From Akkermansiaceae bacterium (GTDB taxonomy: Bacteria > Verrucomicrobiota > Verrucomicrobiia > Verrucomicrobiales > Akkermansiaceae): DNA of 64,000 nucleotides. Positions 36,302 to 44,351 of the stretch are shown here, one piece after another; within the stretch, counting starts at the first letter, position 1, and each line of letters opens with the position of its first letter. Location of the stretch: NCBI GenBank assembly GCA_903919975.1, contig CAIXKE010000039.1, positions 1 through 64,000 of the forward strand. The letters are read 5' to 3'. The notes below the pieces were generated by a model. The model was not told the origin of the DNA, did not search any database, and worked only from the letters and a program-made list of their open reading frames with translations. Both the position numbers and the translations under genes were made by a program.

Positions 36302-39300
36302 CGCTTGCCTCCTTTTTCAAGCTGGGCAACGGCGCGATAGGGAACAAGGAAGGTCACGGCGAGCGGGAACAGGCGGGGTTGTGGGTTGGCGTAGCGGCTA
36401 CGAAGGTGGGCGGTCTCGCGTTCGAGTTCGGCGGGGATTTGTTTGACCCGGTGGCGGAGACTGTCGAGGTCGCGTTGGCGCTGGGCTTTTTCGTTTTCGG
36501 TCCAATCGAATTCGAGCTGAGGGCCGTGCTTTTTGTCGAGGGTCTCGCGGATGGAGCGTTCGAGCTCCCTCATGACGGAGGTGAGGTGAGCGATCTCACT
36601 TTCCGAACGGTCGTCGAGGAAAGTCTGGAGGTTTTTCGTGCGTTCGTTCATCCGGACGTCGAGTGCCTTGGTCAGTGGCTCCTCAATATTTTTCCACAGG
36701 CCCTTCAAGGTGTCTTCGATGAACCCGGGGGCCGCCGCATCCTCGGCCGCGGCGATGGCGCTGGCGGTTTCTCCGACGTTCATGCGCTTGAAGCGACCTT
36801 CCTGGATGACGCCGCCTGCGGTGATAATTTCCTCGTGGACGCGGCGGTTGTCGCCACCGAGGACAAGGAGGCGGCCGTGGATGATGACGGCGGGAGTTTG
36901 CAGGGCACTGTCCGGCACCATGCGGGCGGTGAAACGCTGGAGTTTTTTCGAGCGGTCCATCGACCAGACTTCCGCCCGCAGGAGGCGGAGGCACATCTGG
37001 ACGAGGCGGTGGTTCAGGTGGCAGAGAACCACATCGTCGCGGCCGGTAGCCAGCGAGTGATCGAAAACGATGGGGCGCACCTTGTGGGTGTGCGGATGGG
37101 CGAGGCCCTCGGCGCAATAGGCCCATGAGCCGCTGAGCGGTGGGAGCGCCCACGCCTCTTGAATTCCCTCGACGTCGGCGGGGATTAAAGGTGGTTGCCC
37201 GGCGAGAGACAGGCCTGTTTCGACAACACTGCGGATGCGCTCGGGTGTGAGGTGGAGTTCGCGCCGGGTATCGTGAAGCTGGCTCGCGAGTTTTTCTAGC
37301 TGCTCGCGGAGCTTGCGCTCGAATTTGAGGAGGGCTTTGGCAGGAGCGGCGTCGCTTTCGGCACGGGACGTGTCGAGCGTGCGACGCCGGCCCATCATGG
37401 CTTCCTCGACTTGATCGGCGATGACCGGGCCGACCTTCCCGAGATCCTCGCGGATGGCCTCGACCTTGATGGCGGCGCGGAGAAGGAATTCAAGGTCGCC
37501 TTCCAAGTCACCCGGCGCTTGGCCAGGCTTGGTGGCATCGAAGCCCTTGCCGACGAAGTGATAGATGAGGACTTCGTCGTTTTTCTGCCCATGGCGATCG
37601 ACCCGTCCATTGCGCTGTTCCATGCGGTTCGGATTCCAGGGAATCTCGTAGTGGATGAGGCGATGGCAGTGGTTCTGGAGGTTGACGCCTTCGGACGCGG
37701 CGTCGGTGGCGAGAAGGATGCGGATCGGCGACTCGAAAGGGTCCGCTTGGAAGGCTGCTTTGATTTTCTCGCGTTCGTCCAAGGGCAGGCCGCCGTAGAT
37801 GGTGAGCAGGCGGTCGTTAGCAGCAAGACCTTCCGCGGCGAGGATGCCGTGGAGCCATTTCTGGGTGGCCCGGTATTCTGTGAAAATGATGACGCGCTCG
37901 TTGGACCACTTGCCGCCGGGCTTGAGGGTTTTGTGGAGCCAGTCGATCAGTTCCTTGGCCTTGGTGTCGGCTTGGCTCGCTGCCGCCGCGGCCCAGTGGC
38001 GGAGATCCTTGAGGATGCCGTCTTCCTCGCTGGTGAGCGGGGCGCTGTGGCGCGTGGCGGTTTCCACCTTTTCCGCGGAGTCCTCTTCGTATTCGTCGTC
38101 ATCTTGATACTCGTCATCCGCGCTGAGGCGCTGCATCCACGATGAGCCGCTAGACGGGGTGCCTGCGCCGACGGACTTCGCGTGCTTTTCGAGGGTAGAG
38201 GCGAAAGCAGCCGGACAGGAAAACAGGCGTTTCTTGAGCAGCTTGAGAACGAATTCCGCGGCGAAGCGCTGGGAGGGCGTTTCCGCGGACTTGGCGCGGA
38301 GTTCCGTGTAGCGCTGGAGGTTTTTGTGAACCTGGCGCTCGGCCTCGGTGTAGGGAACATCGATGTGTTTCACCAAGCGCTCGGCGAAGCGCCGGGAACC
38401 GTCCCAACGAAGTTTCAACTCGGACTTGAGGCGGCGGACCATGACGGCCTCAAGCTGGGCCTTGTTGATGTCGGTGCCGACGGCGAAGCGCTGGTTGTCG
38501 AGAAGTTCCAACAGGGCGGAGAAACTTTCGCTATAACCGTTGTGCGGGGTGGCGGAGAGGAAGAGCTTGTGCTCAAAGAACGGAGTCAGCCCGCGGATGG
38601 CTTGGGTGCGCTGGGAGTCGATGGCATATTTTCCGCGGCCGGAGGGGGCAACGTTATGGCACTCGTCAACGATCATCAGGTCGTAAGGTCGCGGATATAC
38701 GGATTCGTCACCGGACGGCAGGGTTTCCCGGAACTGGCGCATCGGGCGCTCGCGTTTGAGGAAGTCGATGGAGGTGATCAACCGCGGGAAGTGTGCCCAC
38801 GGGTTGACGTGAATGCCGCGCTTGCGGCGAAGTTCACCAAGGAGGTCGCGGTCCACGATGCGGAATTCGAGACCGAACTTATCCCGCATTTCCTCTTTCC
38901 ACTGCACCTGGATGGAGGAAGGGCAGATGATTAGGATCGTGCGTGCACGGTGGCGTAGAATCAGTTCCTGTGCCACGAGACCGGCTTCGATGGTTTTCCC
39001 GAGGCCTACGTCGTCGGCGATCAGGAGATTGACCCGTGGCATCTGGAGGGCGCGGACGACAGGATCGAGTTGGTAATCGTCCACTTCGATCCCGGAACGG
39101 AAGGGAGCTTGGAGTGCCTTATCGTCGGCTTGGGAGACGGAACCCCAGGTGACGGCATCGAGAAAAGCGTCAAAAGTGCGAGGCGTATCGAACGCCTCAA
39201 GCTGGGGTAAGCCCGATTTTTCCGGGCAGTGTGTACCTGGCTCCATCTCCCAGATCACTTGGAGTTCCTCGCCTAACCCCTCATCTTCCACGGAAGATAG

Positions 39301-39435
39301 GCTGATGAGATGCTCTTTCCGGATGCCTCCGTCTGCCGATTCCGCCGGCAGGTCCGACATTCTGACATCAGAAACGACAAAAGGTCGTTGGCGGACATAG
39401 ACCACTTGGCCAGGTTCTGGAGTGGCTGAAATCAT
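36298..39435 (-). CDS. drmD: DISARM class 1 SNF2-like helicase DrmD
   Basis: A 1045-residue SNF2-family ATPase. Walker A reads IADDVGLGKTIEAG (Lys147), the DEAH-type box is DECH (257-260, VDECHNVAP), motif III is FLSATPHNG, and the second lobe has LLATDAASEGVNLQ and MEQRNGRVDRHGQ. DrmD together with drmMI defines class 1 DISARM. It is the first gene of the minus-strand cluster. The 560 bases upstream have no drm gene and should hold the main promoter, though no clean -35/-10 pair stands out. The stop overlaps the drmMI start. Confidence 0.93.
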   Translation of the reverse strand: MISATPEPGQVVYVRQRPFVVSDVRMSDLPAESADGGIRKEHLISLSSVEDEGLGEELQVIWEMEPGTHCPEKSGLPQLEAFDTPRTFDAFLDAVTWGSVSQADDKALQAPFRSGIEVDDYQLDPVVRALQMPRVNLLIADDVGLGKTIEAGLVAQELILRHRARTILIICPSSIQVQWKEEMRDKFGLEFRIVDRDLLGELRRKRGIHVNPWAHFPRLITSIDFLKRERPMRQFRETLPSGDESVYPRPYDLMIVDECHNVAPSGRGKYAIDSQRTQAIRGLTPFFEHKLFLSATPHNGYSESFSALLELLDNQRFAVGTDINKAQLEAVMVRRLKSELKLRWDGSRRFAERLVKHIDVPYTEAERQVHKNLQRYTELRAKSAETPSQRFAAEFVLKLLKKRLFSCPAAFASTLEKHAKSVGAGTPSSGSSWMQRLSADDEYQDDDEYEEDSAEKVETATRHSAPLTSEEDGILKDLRHWAAAAASQADTKAKELIDWLHKTLKPGGKWSNERVIIFTEYRATQKWLHGILAAEGLAANDRLLTIYGGLPLDEREKIKAAFQADPFESPIRILLATDAASEGVNLQNHCHRLIHYEIPWNPNRMEQRNGRVDRHGQKNDEVLIYHFVGKGFDATKPGQAPGDLEGDLEFLLRAAIKVEAIREDLGKVGPVIADQVEEAMMGRRRTLDTSRAESDAAPAKALLKFERKLREQLEKLASQLHDTRRELHLTPERIRSVVETGLSLAGQPPLIPADVEGIQEAWALPPLSGSWAYCAEGLAHPHTHKVRPIVFDHSLATGRDDVVLCHLNHRLVQMCLRLLRAEVWSMDRSKKLQRFTARMVPDSALQTPAVIIHGRLLVLGGDNRRVHEEIITAGGVIQEGRFKRMNVGETASAIAAAEDAAAPGFIEDTLKGLWKNIEEPLTKALDVRMNERTKNLQTFLDDRSESEIAHLTSVMRELERSIRETLDKKHGPQLEFDWTENEKAQRQRDLDSLRHRVKQIPAELERETAHLRSRYANPQPRLFPLAVTFLVPYRAVAQLEKGGKR

Positions 39436-39772
39436 CTTGGCTGCATTCTTTTCTATCGAATGCCGGGTTGTCAGGCACTAAACATGAATTGGTCTACTTA
39501 ATTGGCTGCCGGTCTCCCGATGAGGCTCTTCCACTCCATGCCGGACTGGCAAGAGGACCCTGATTTCCCCTGTCTGCCGTCGTCCGTCTTAGTGGTGCAT
39601 GGATCAGGTCGTTTCGGCGATATGTTTCCCGGCCGTCGGGATTCACCCAAACCACGGGGAGGTGAAATGGGCCGGAATCTTGCCCGATGGGGCCTTTCAA
39701 CTGGAAAGGCGGGTTTGGACTTGTTGATTCTGTTGGGAAATGTTTTACCGGAGCTGTCCGGAGTGATCCGGT
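39436..39772. other. Region upstream of drmD without a recognisable gene
   Basis: Short open frames on both strands (such as 39502-39804 and 39498-39797) have poor, proline- and arginine-rich composition and overlap each other, so none is supported. The stretch should carry the minus-strand promoter of the DISARM cluster. A CTGACA box is readable there but no good -10 partner lies at the right distance. Confidence 0.4.
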
Positions 39773-39967
39773 CCGGGGCGTTAGAACCTCGCAACAAGCG
39801 GTAGGCGTTGACCGAAACAGCGCCGCCTCCAGACTGAAGGGTCGGGGAGGCGGTGGCGCATGTCCAGGTCTCTCCTACGGGGGCGGCTAAAGGCGCCCGC
39901 GCTCGTCTTGTTGCGAGTTCTAAACTCCCCGGCCACCCTGAGAAATCGGGGTGGCTGGTTTTGTTTT
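39773..39967 (+). ncRNA. Candidate structured RNA or foldback element with terminator
   Basis: A long-range imperfect inverted repeat brings together 39773-39798 (CCGGGGCG then TTAGAACCTCGCAACAAG) and 39907-39932 (CTTGTTGCGAGTTCTAA then ACTCCCCGG), about 22 of 26 positions pairing. Inside lies a very stable hairpin, 39820-39830 with 39846-39859 (GCGCC..GCCTCC with GGAGGC..GGCGC), and a smaller GGGCG/CGCCC hairpin near 39875-39898. Directly after the 3' arm stands a classic terminator. The arrangement fits a free-standing small RNA, but a foldback transposable element or a single-stranded recombination site could look the same. No known RNA family is recognised. Confidence 0.45.
39929..39967 (+). 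terminator. Rho-independent terminator after the structured element
   Basis: CCGGCCACCC (39929-39938) pairs with GGGTGGCTGG (39949-39958) over 10 bp with one G-U pair. The sequence TTTTGTTTT follows. It points to a plus-strand transcript ending here, although no protein gene precedes it on that strand. Confidence 0.8.
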
Positions 39968-39997
39968 ATCCCTACTCGGCAATCGACCATTGATACC

Positions 39998-40690
39998 ATG
40001 AAAGTCCTAGTTGTTCTCATTTCAATCGGCGTTTTGCTGCTTCCTTTCATTCCAATGTTTATGATCCACGACAAAAGGCTGAAAGCATTGAAAAAATTGA
40101 AATATCAAACACCAGATTCGCAAAAAGAGATCTCCTTCAGCCTGTGGAAGGAGCATGTTAAAGGTAATATCATTAGTTCTAATATGGCAGCATTCAGTTT
40201 AGCATTATTCATGACTCCTCACTTGTTTTTTGATTCACCGCCAGTCGAGAGCTATGGACATGCGTTGGAGCAAGGATATAACTCATCTCCTCAATTTTCC
40301 CTGATCACGGTCGCGTTTGTTATCGGTGCAATAGTATTTGCCATCGCTGCGGCGGACCACACTAGCAAAGCCAACAAGCTCGCAAAGCAGATCGGTTTAG
40401 AGTCCGGTTACAAATGGATTGAAAAAATCGTTAAAAATAGCTCCGCGCCTTCTTCTTTAGCGCCGCCCTCCCCAGAGGAAGTGAATTCGCGCTCCATTCC
40501 TTCTTTGTCGCCGCAGGAGAAAAATCTCGTCAAGGCCGTCATGAATGGAGCCTCCATCGAACGGGCAGCCATACAGTCTGAAATCCGCATCGAGCAGGCA
40601 AAGGCCGTATACAGTGCTTTTTACATGGCATACATGGAACAATCCGAGAATCGGAGGGACGAATTTCTGCAAAAAACCATTGGGCTATAA
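39998..40690 (+). CDS. Membrane protein of unknown function in the island
   Basis: A 230-residue protein with three hydrophobic stretches: VLVVLISIGVLLLPFIPMFM at the start, an amphipathic helix near MAAFSLALFM, and SLITVAFVIGAIVFAIAAAD. The last 80 residues are polar and contain a short helix-turn-helix-like unit (MNGASIERAAIQSEIRIEQA). It is AT-richer than its neighbours, which hints at separate acquisition. It starts 30 bases after a strong terminator and is divergent from DISARM. No family is recognised. A membrane effector triggered by nearby defence genes is possible but unproven. Confidence 0.65.
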   Translation: MKVLVVLISIGVLLLPFIPMFMIHDKRLKALKKLKYQTPDSQKEISFSLWKEHVKGNIISSNMAAFSLALFMTPHLFFDSPPVESYGHALEQGYNSSPQFSLITVAFVIGAIVFAIAAADHTSKANKLAKQIGLESGYKWIEKIVKNSSAPSSLAPPSPEEVNSRSIPSLSPQEKNLVKAVMNGASIERAAIQSEIRIEQAKAVYSAFYMAYMEQSENRRDEFLQKTIGL

Positions 40691-40847
40691 TTCCGTATTC
40701 ATTACCGCCGGTCCGATAGCACCAGACGGATCCTCAATCTGACGCGTGCGTCCTGTGTGGAGTCGTGGAGTTCGGATCATCCGAGGTTTCTGTGAGATGG
40801 GGTTTATAGTGAGGGTGGCCAGAAGGGAAAGGATATAGGTGGTTCTT

Positions 40848-42320
40848 TTATTCCTTCTTGTTTGCTTCCTTTTCTCTCTTTGGGGTGTCCAGCTTCACCT
40901 TTGGACACACACCAAGGGCTTCGTGCGCGGATTTTACGAGGTGCTCAGCTACGGCGCTTCCTGCGTGGGCCGGGACAATCAAGGAGTCATGGATTGTGAC
41001 TATGGGGATTTCGCCTAGGCCGAAGGTCACTTGTGGCACAATGGAACCAAACATCAATTCTGTCTCCATTCGTTGCAAGCGCTTGGCTAGCCGCATGTCG
41101 CTGTGATGAAGACTGAACAGGGCATTTGCCGCAGTAGGAACAAGACAGCGGAATGCATCGAAAATCTTGGTGTGCATAAAGTGCCTCCACCCGAAAAGTA
41201 GATTCTGGCAGACCAAGCGCTTAAATTCCGCATCTTCGATTTCGGCGAGCTCCTTGGAGATTTTGAGAAACTGGTAGAATTTCCCGCCGCATGTCATGTC
41301 GAGGAGTTTGTTGACGTCGCTCTTTGAAATATTCATTTCGGAGGCGTGATCCCGAAAGTAGACTGCCAGCAATAGGGGTTGGCAGTTACTGATGTCCACT
41401 TCGGCTGTAGGCTGTCCGTCGAACTCCAGTATTTTTCGGACATCCTTGGGCAGATGGCTGGCTTTGTGAAATAGCCTGCCGCTATGCTCGCCAACCTTGC
41501 AGCCAACTCGGCCGACGGAGAAGCAATCAATCGCCAACCGCCATTTAAGGGCTCGTGCTCCGGTGACTCCCTTTTGTTTGATGACGTCTTCGATGTCGAA
41601 GTCTAGGGGCAGACACAGCGAACCCAAGCTGGTCTCGATATACTGCAAACTCTCGATAGGATAGGAAACACCCGCGGCGGCGTGGGATTGAGCAAGCGTT
41701 TGCGATTTTCGTGTTTTTGGATACCGAGGCCATGACAGCGTGACTTTCTCGGTTTCTTCGGAACACCAGTCGGCCAGTTTGAATCCGTTGCAGTGACTCC
41801 CTGCATAGTAGGTGCGCGTCTTTTCCCAGATGCCGCCAGCTGTCAGAATTTCCCGGATTCGTTTTCCTTTCCGGGAGCCGACAAGTCGATCATGAACTCT
41901 GGCTGATATCTGAAAGGAATCATCAGTTTCCGCATGGAGGACTTGGCGTCGTAGTGCCCAGGCCATGGTCAGAAGGATTGAGTTGAACGAGATATTGGGG
42001 TTTTGTCGTAGATGGCTGGCGAGGGCATGTTTGAGGCGATCCTGATTCGGAACCCAGCATAGAGTTGGCATTTGGGGGCGATGAAAATCACCAGAGAAAG
42101 TCTCAATGATTTGTTTCAGTTCTAAGTTGCTGGGCATGACGTAGCTCGCCTCTTGTTGTCTGGAGCCAGCGATTCGCTTGAGTGGCAGGTCGTTTTCATG
42201 ACGGCGCAGGGTTCTGGTGGAAATCCCAAGCATGGCGGCTAGCGCAGTGCGAGTGATGGGATTTCCGGAACGGTCGTCAGCTAAGACATTATCTACCGAC
42301 ACGATGATCGGCGGTTTCAT
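40848..42320 (-). CDS. Mobile-element replication protein with family A-like polymerase palm motifs
   Basis: A 490-residue protein starting at ATG 42320, which overlaps the stop of the preceding small gene (ATGA). The N-terminus has a helix-turn-helix-like unit (TRTALAAMLGISTRTLRRHE). The C-terminal half carries AEVDISNCQPLLLAVYF (Asp309) and IPIVTIHDSLIVPAHAG (Asp445). These match motif A and motif C (HDS/HDE) of family A DNA polymerases and T7-type RNA polymerases. No exonuclease domain is present. Proteins of this sort on integrated elements are annotated only as hypothetical. A replicase or primer-making role for the island is inferred from the motifs and from the position next to integrase and excisionase-like genes. 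Confidence 0.55.
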   Translation of the reverse strand: MKPPIIVSVDNVLADDRSGNPITRTALAAMLGISTRTLRRHENDLPLKRIAGSRQQEASYVMPSNLELKQIIETFSGDFHRPQMPTLCWVPNQDRLKHALASHLRQNPNISFNSILLTMAWALRRQVLHAETDDSFQISARVHDRLVGSRKGKRIREILTAGGIWEKTRTYYAGSHCNGFKLADWCSEETEKVTLSWPRYPKTRKSQTLAQSHAAAGVSYPIESLQYIETSLGSLCLPLDFDIEDVIKQKGVTGARALKWRLAIDCFSVGRVGCKVGEHSGRLFHKASHLPKDVRKILEFDGQPTAEVDISNCQPLLLAVYFRDHASEMNISKSDVNKLLDMTCGGKFYQFLKISKELAEIEDAEFKRLVCQNLLFGWRHFMHTKIFDAFRCLVPTAANALFSLHHSDMRLAKRLQRMETELMFGSIVPQVTFGLGEIPIVTIHDSLIVPAHAGSAVAEHLVKSAHEALGVCPKVKLDTPKREKEANKKE

Positions 42321-42556
42321 TGGGCGCTGCTGTTCCATTGGATGCCCAGAGCAGCGGCGACGGCATCGGGGTTGAAGCGGACGCATTTGCGGCCCAGCCG
42401 GATGCAGGGGATGCGTCCTTGCTCGGCAAGCTGGAGGATGTATCGTCCGGTTACGGACAATCTGCGGGCTATGGCGGGGGCTGCGACAAACTCGGGAGCT
42501 TGTTCGACAATCGGTTTATTGTTCGGAGTCTTCATGACCCCGCCTAATGTTTCCAT
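42317..42556 (-). CDS. Excisionase-like helix-turn-helix protein
   Basis: A 79-residue winged-helix protein: VAAPAIARRLSVTGRYILQL, then AEQGRIPCIRLGRKCVRFNP. This is the MerR/excisionase-type pattern ending in a helix that reads a specific site. ATG 42535 (MKTPNNKP) is an alternative start. It lies 51 bases behind the tyrosine integrase gene and overlaps the polymerase-like gene by four bases, making an integrase, excisionase-like, replication-like operon. It would be expected to steer excision and control these genes. Confidence 0.75.
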   Translation of the reverse strand: METLGGVMKTPNNKPIVEQAPEFVAAPAIARRLSVTGRYILQLAEQGRIPCIRLGRKCVRFNPDAVAAALGIQWNSSAQ

Positions 42557-42607
42557 TTTTCCGCCCTTCGGGAGAGGCGGCGAAAAACTTTCTTTTGGGC
42601 TGCCGCG

Positions 42608-43795
42608 TTACGCGACCGATTCGAGACTCGGAATCACGACGCCGGGAGGTAATACCTGCCAGTATGGAAGCGCGTCTTTCTTAGTGAGAGCCTTGTGGTA
42701 ATGCTCGAAAAACACGGCTATGTGCCCATGTCCCATGTCGGCCTTGAGGGAGTCGAGGTCATTTTCGGTGGCGAGCATGTAGCTGCCGAAGGAGTGGCGG
42801 AGCGCGTCCTGCTTTTCCCGGCCATCGATTCCGGCTTCCTTTCGCACCTTGGCGCTCTTGTAGCGCCAGCGTGGGGGGATGATTTTGCCCTTCATTTTCT
42901 CAGTCGGCACGGTGGCGATCCACGCCGCCAGTGTGGGCTGGATGCGCACGTTGCGTCGGTTGGCTTTCTTTGCGAGAGAGGCACCGATTCGAATATTGTG
43001 CAGCTCGGTGGAGACATCCTCCCATTTGAGTTTAGTGATCTCCTCGGGACGGATGCCGGCAAAGGCCATGAATGCAAATGGAATGGCACAACCAGCGCAG
43101 AGGCGATCCTTCTCGCCTTTCGGATAGTCCTTGCAGGCCGCGAAGAGATCCTTGAGTTCGTCCGGGGTGTAGGTGACCACCTCGTCATTGGTTTCTGGAT
43201 TCCGCCGTGTCTGGATGGACTTGACCGGATTGCTGCTGATCGCTCCCGACTTGACCACGTCACCCAGAACCGCGGAGATGTAACGCATGCCGACTTTCCA
43301 GCGGGTCTGACCTTTTGTGGTTTCGTCGAGAGCCTTGACGATATCCTTGCCGGTGATGTCGTGGGTGTTCATCTTCATGAACCAGTCCGGCAGTGCTTTT
43401 TTCCACGCCTTGAAATCGCCAAGGGTCCGCTTGCGGTGATGCAGGCGATGTTTGATGGCCGCGGTCCAGGCGGTAGAGAGGGTGGGGGCCTTGCCGCGTT
43501 TGTCATGATGTGCGACGTAGAACGCGGCCACTTGTGCCAGTGTGGCATCGTGGTCGACAAGCAACTCGCGAGCCCTGATGGCGTCCGCTGCCAGTTCGGG
43601 GGCGATGTCGATGGCTTTGGCCTGTATGCCCTTGCTGATCTCCCGCAGGCGTTGGCTTTCCGTTTTCGCCTCGTCGCGGGTCTTGAAGTAACGGCGGCGG
43701 AATCGCCCGGTGTCTGACACGCTGCCTGGGACACAAACGAGCCAGCCTTTGGGGCTTTTTTTGTATTCAAATGAAGGGGGACGCGGCATGATCAT
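42608..43795 (-). CDS. Tyrosine recombinase (island integrase)
   Basis: A 395-residue phage-type integrase. The N-terminal arm-binding part is Lys/Arg-rich, a SAM-like core-binding domain lies around residues 85-170 and the catalytic domain follows: GIRPEEITKLKWEDV with the first Arg, DALRHSFGSYML with the second Arg and His, and GHGHIAVFFEHYH with the final His and the Tyr nucleophile. The usual His two positions before the second Arg is replaced (QDALRH). Its stop-to-start order runs away from attR, 125 bases from the 46-bp repeat. It should drive integration into the tRNA-Phe gene. ATG 43789 is an alternative start. Confidence 0.93.
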   Translation of the reverse strand: MIMPRPPSFEYKKSPKGWLVCVPGSVSDTGRFRRRYFKTRDEAKTESQRLREISKGIQAKAIDIAPELAADAIRARELLVDHDATLAQVAAFYVAHHDKRGKAPTLSTAWTAAIKHRLHHRKRTLGDFKAWKKALPDWFMKMNTHDITGKDIVKALDETTKGQTRWKVGMRYISAVLGDVVKSGAISSNPVKSIQTRRNPETNDEVVTYTPDELKDLFAACKDYPKGEKDRLCAGCAIPFAFMAFAGIRPEEITKLKWEDVSTELHNIRIGASLAKKANRRNVRIQPTLAAWIATVPTEKMKGKIIPPRWRYKSAKVRKEAGIDGREKQDALRHSFGSYMLATENDLDSLKADMGHGHIAVFFEHYHKALTKKDALPYWQVLPPGVVIPSLESVA

Positions 43796-43919
43796 AGCCC
43801 CATCGGCGGGGCAATTGAATTACTGCACTATCGCAGTTAAAAGACCAGAAGATTCGGATTATGGTGAATATGTTCAGATGGTTATGCCGTAACATCAAAG
43901 ACTTAGGTAAAGCGGCAGT

Positions 43920-43965
43920 GATTGAAAATCCGCGTGTCGCTGGTTCGAATCCGGCTCGGGCCACC
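43920..43965 (+). repeat. attR: duplicate of tRNA-Phe 3' end (right end of island)
   Basis: Identical over 46 bases to 16260-16305. Only the 3' half of the tRNA is present and no acceptor 5' strand precedes it, so this copy is not a working tRNA gene. It marks the right junction of the integrated element; the integrase gene stands just inside. Confidence 0.93.
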
Positions 43966-44351
43966 TTCATATCGTTTGATGTGTGTGGTTTTGATCTCCT
44001 GAGTGTAGGAGTATTTCTAACGGGTCAACTATTGGCGGGGTCATTGGCTTGAACAGGCTCACCCGCCAGACCGTTTTAAGAGCAGGGGGCATGGATCATG
44101 TATTGAAAAATCATGAGCGGGTGGATCGGGGTTGGCACCGAGAAAGTTATGGAAAGGAGGTGCGAAACGGGACGCCGATGTCCATGAGCTGGCAAATGAG
44201 ATGAGCGGATGTGCTTTGCTTTGGCTTGCCATGGGCACGGCGGACAGGTTCCGCCGCTCCGATAGAACCCATACTCAGCGATAATAATCTAATTCTGCGT
44301 CCACTCTAGGCGACCGAGGTATGGCTGTGTCGAAAGAGTCGCTGTGGCGGG
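43966..44351. other. Non-coding stretch right of the island
   Basis: No supported gene is present. An AAGGAGGTG sequence near 44156 looks like a ribosome site, but it is followed only by a seven-codon frame. This DNA probably was the original sequence downstream of tRNA-Phe before insertion. Confidence 0.5.

Noticed and set aside
39502-39804. 100-residue plus-strand frame before the folded element
   Set aside because: Runs into the inverted-repeat arm and has no protein-like pattern; an overlapping minus-strand frame is equally long.
39773-39967. Retron-type msr-msd RNA for the RT, or an integron attC site
   Set aside because: It lies 7 kb from the RT on the other strand and next to a different gene. 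The RT has FIDD instead of the retron YADD, and the arm ends do not satisfy the attC core consensus.
43920-43965. Second tRNA-Phe gene
   Set aside because: Only the 3' half is present; there is no D-arm and no 5' acceptor strand, so it is the attachment-site copy.
16231-43965. CRISPR array or intact prophage in the island
   Set aside because: No regularly spaced repeats were seen, and no capsid, portal, terminase large subunit or tail genes are present.
44156-44215. Short gene after a strong ribosome-site-like AAGGAGGTG
   Set aside because: The following frame is only seven codons long.
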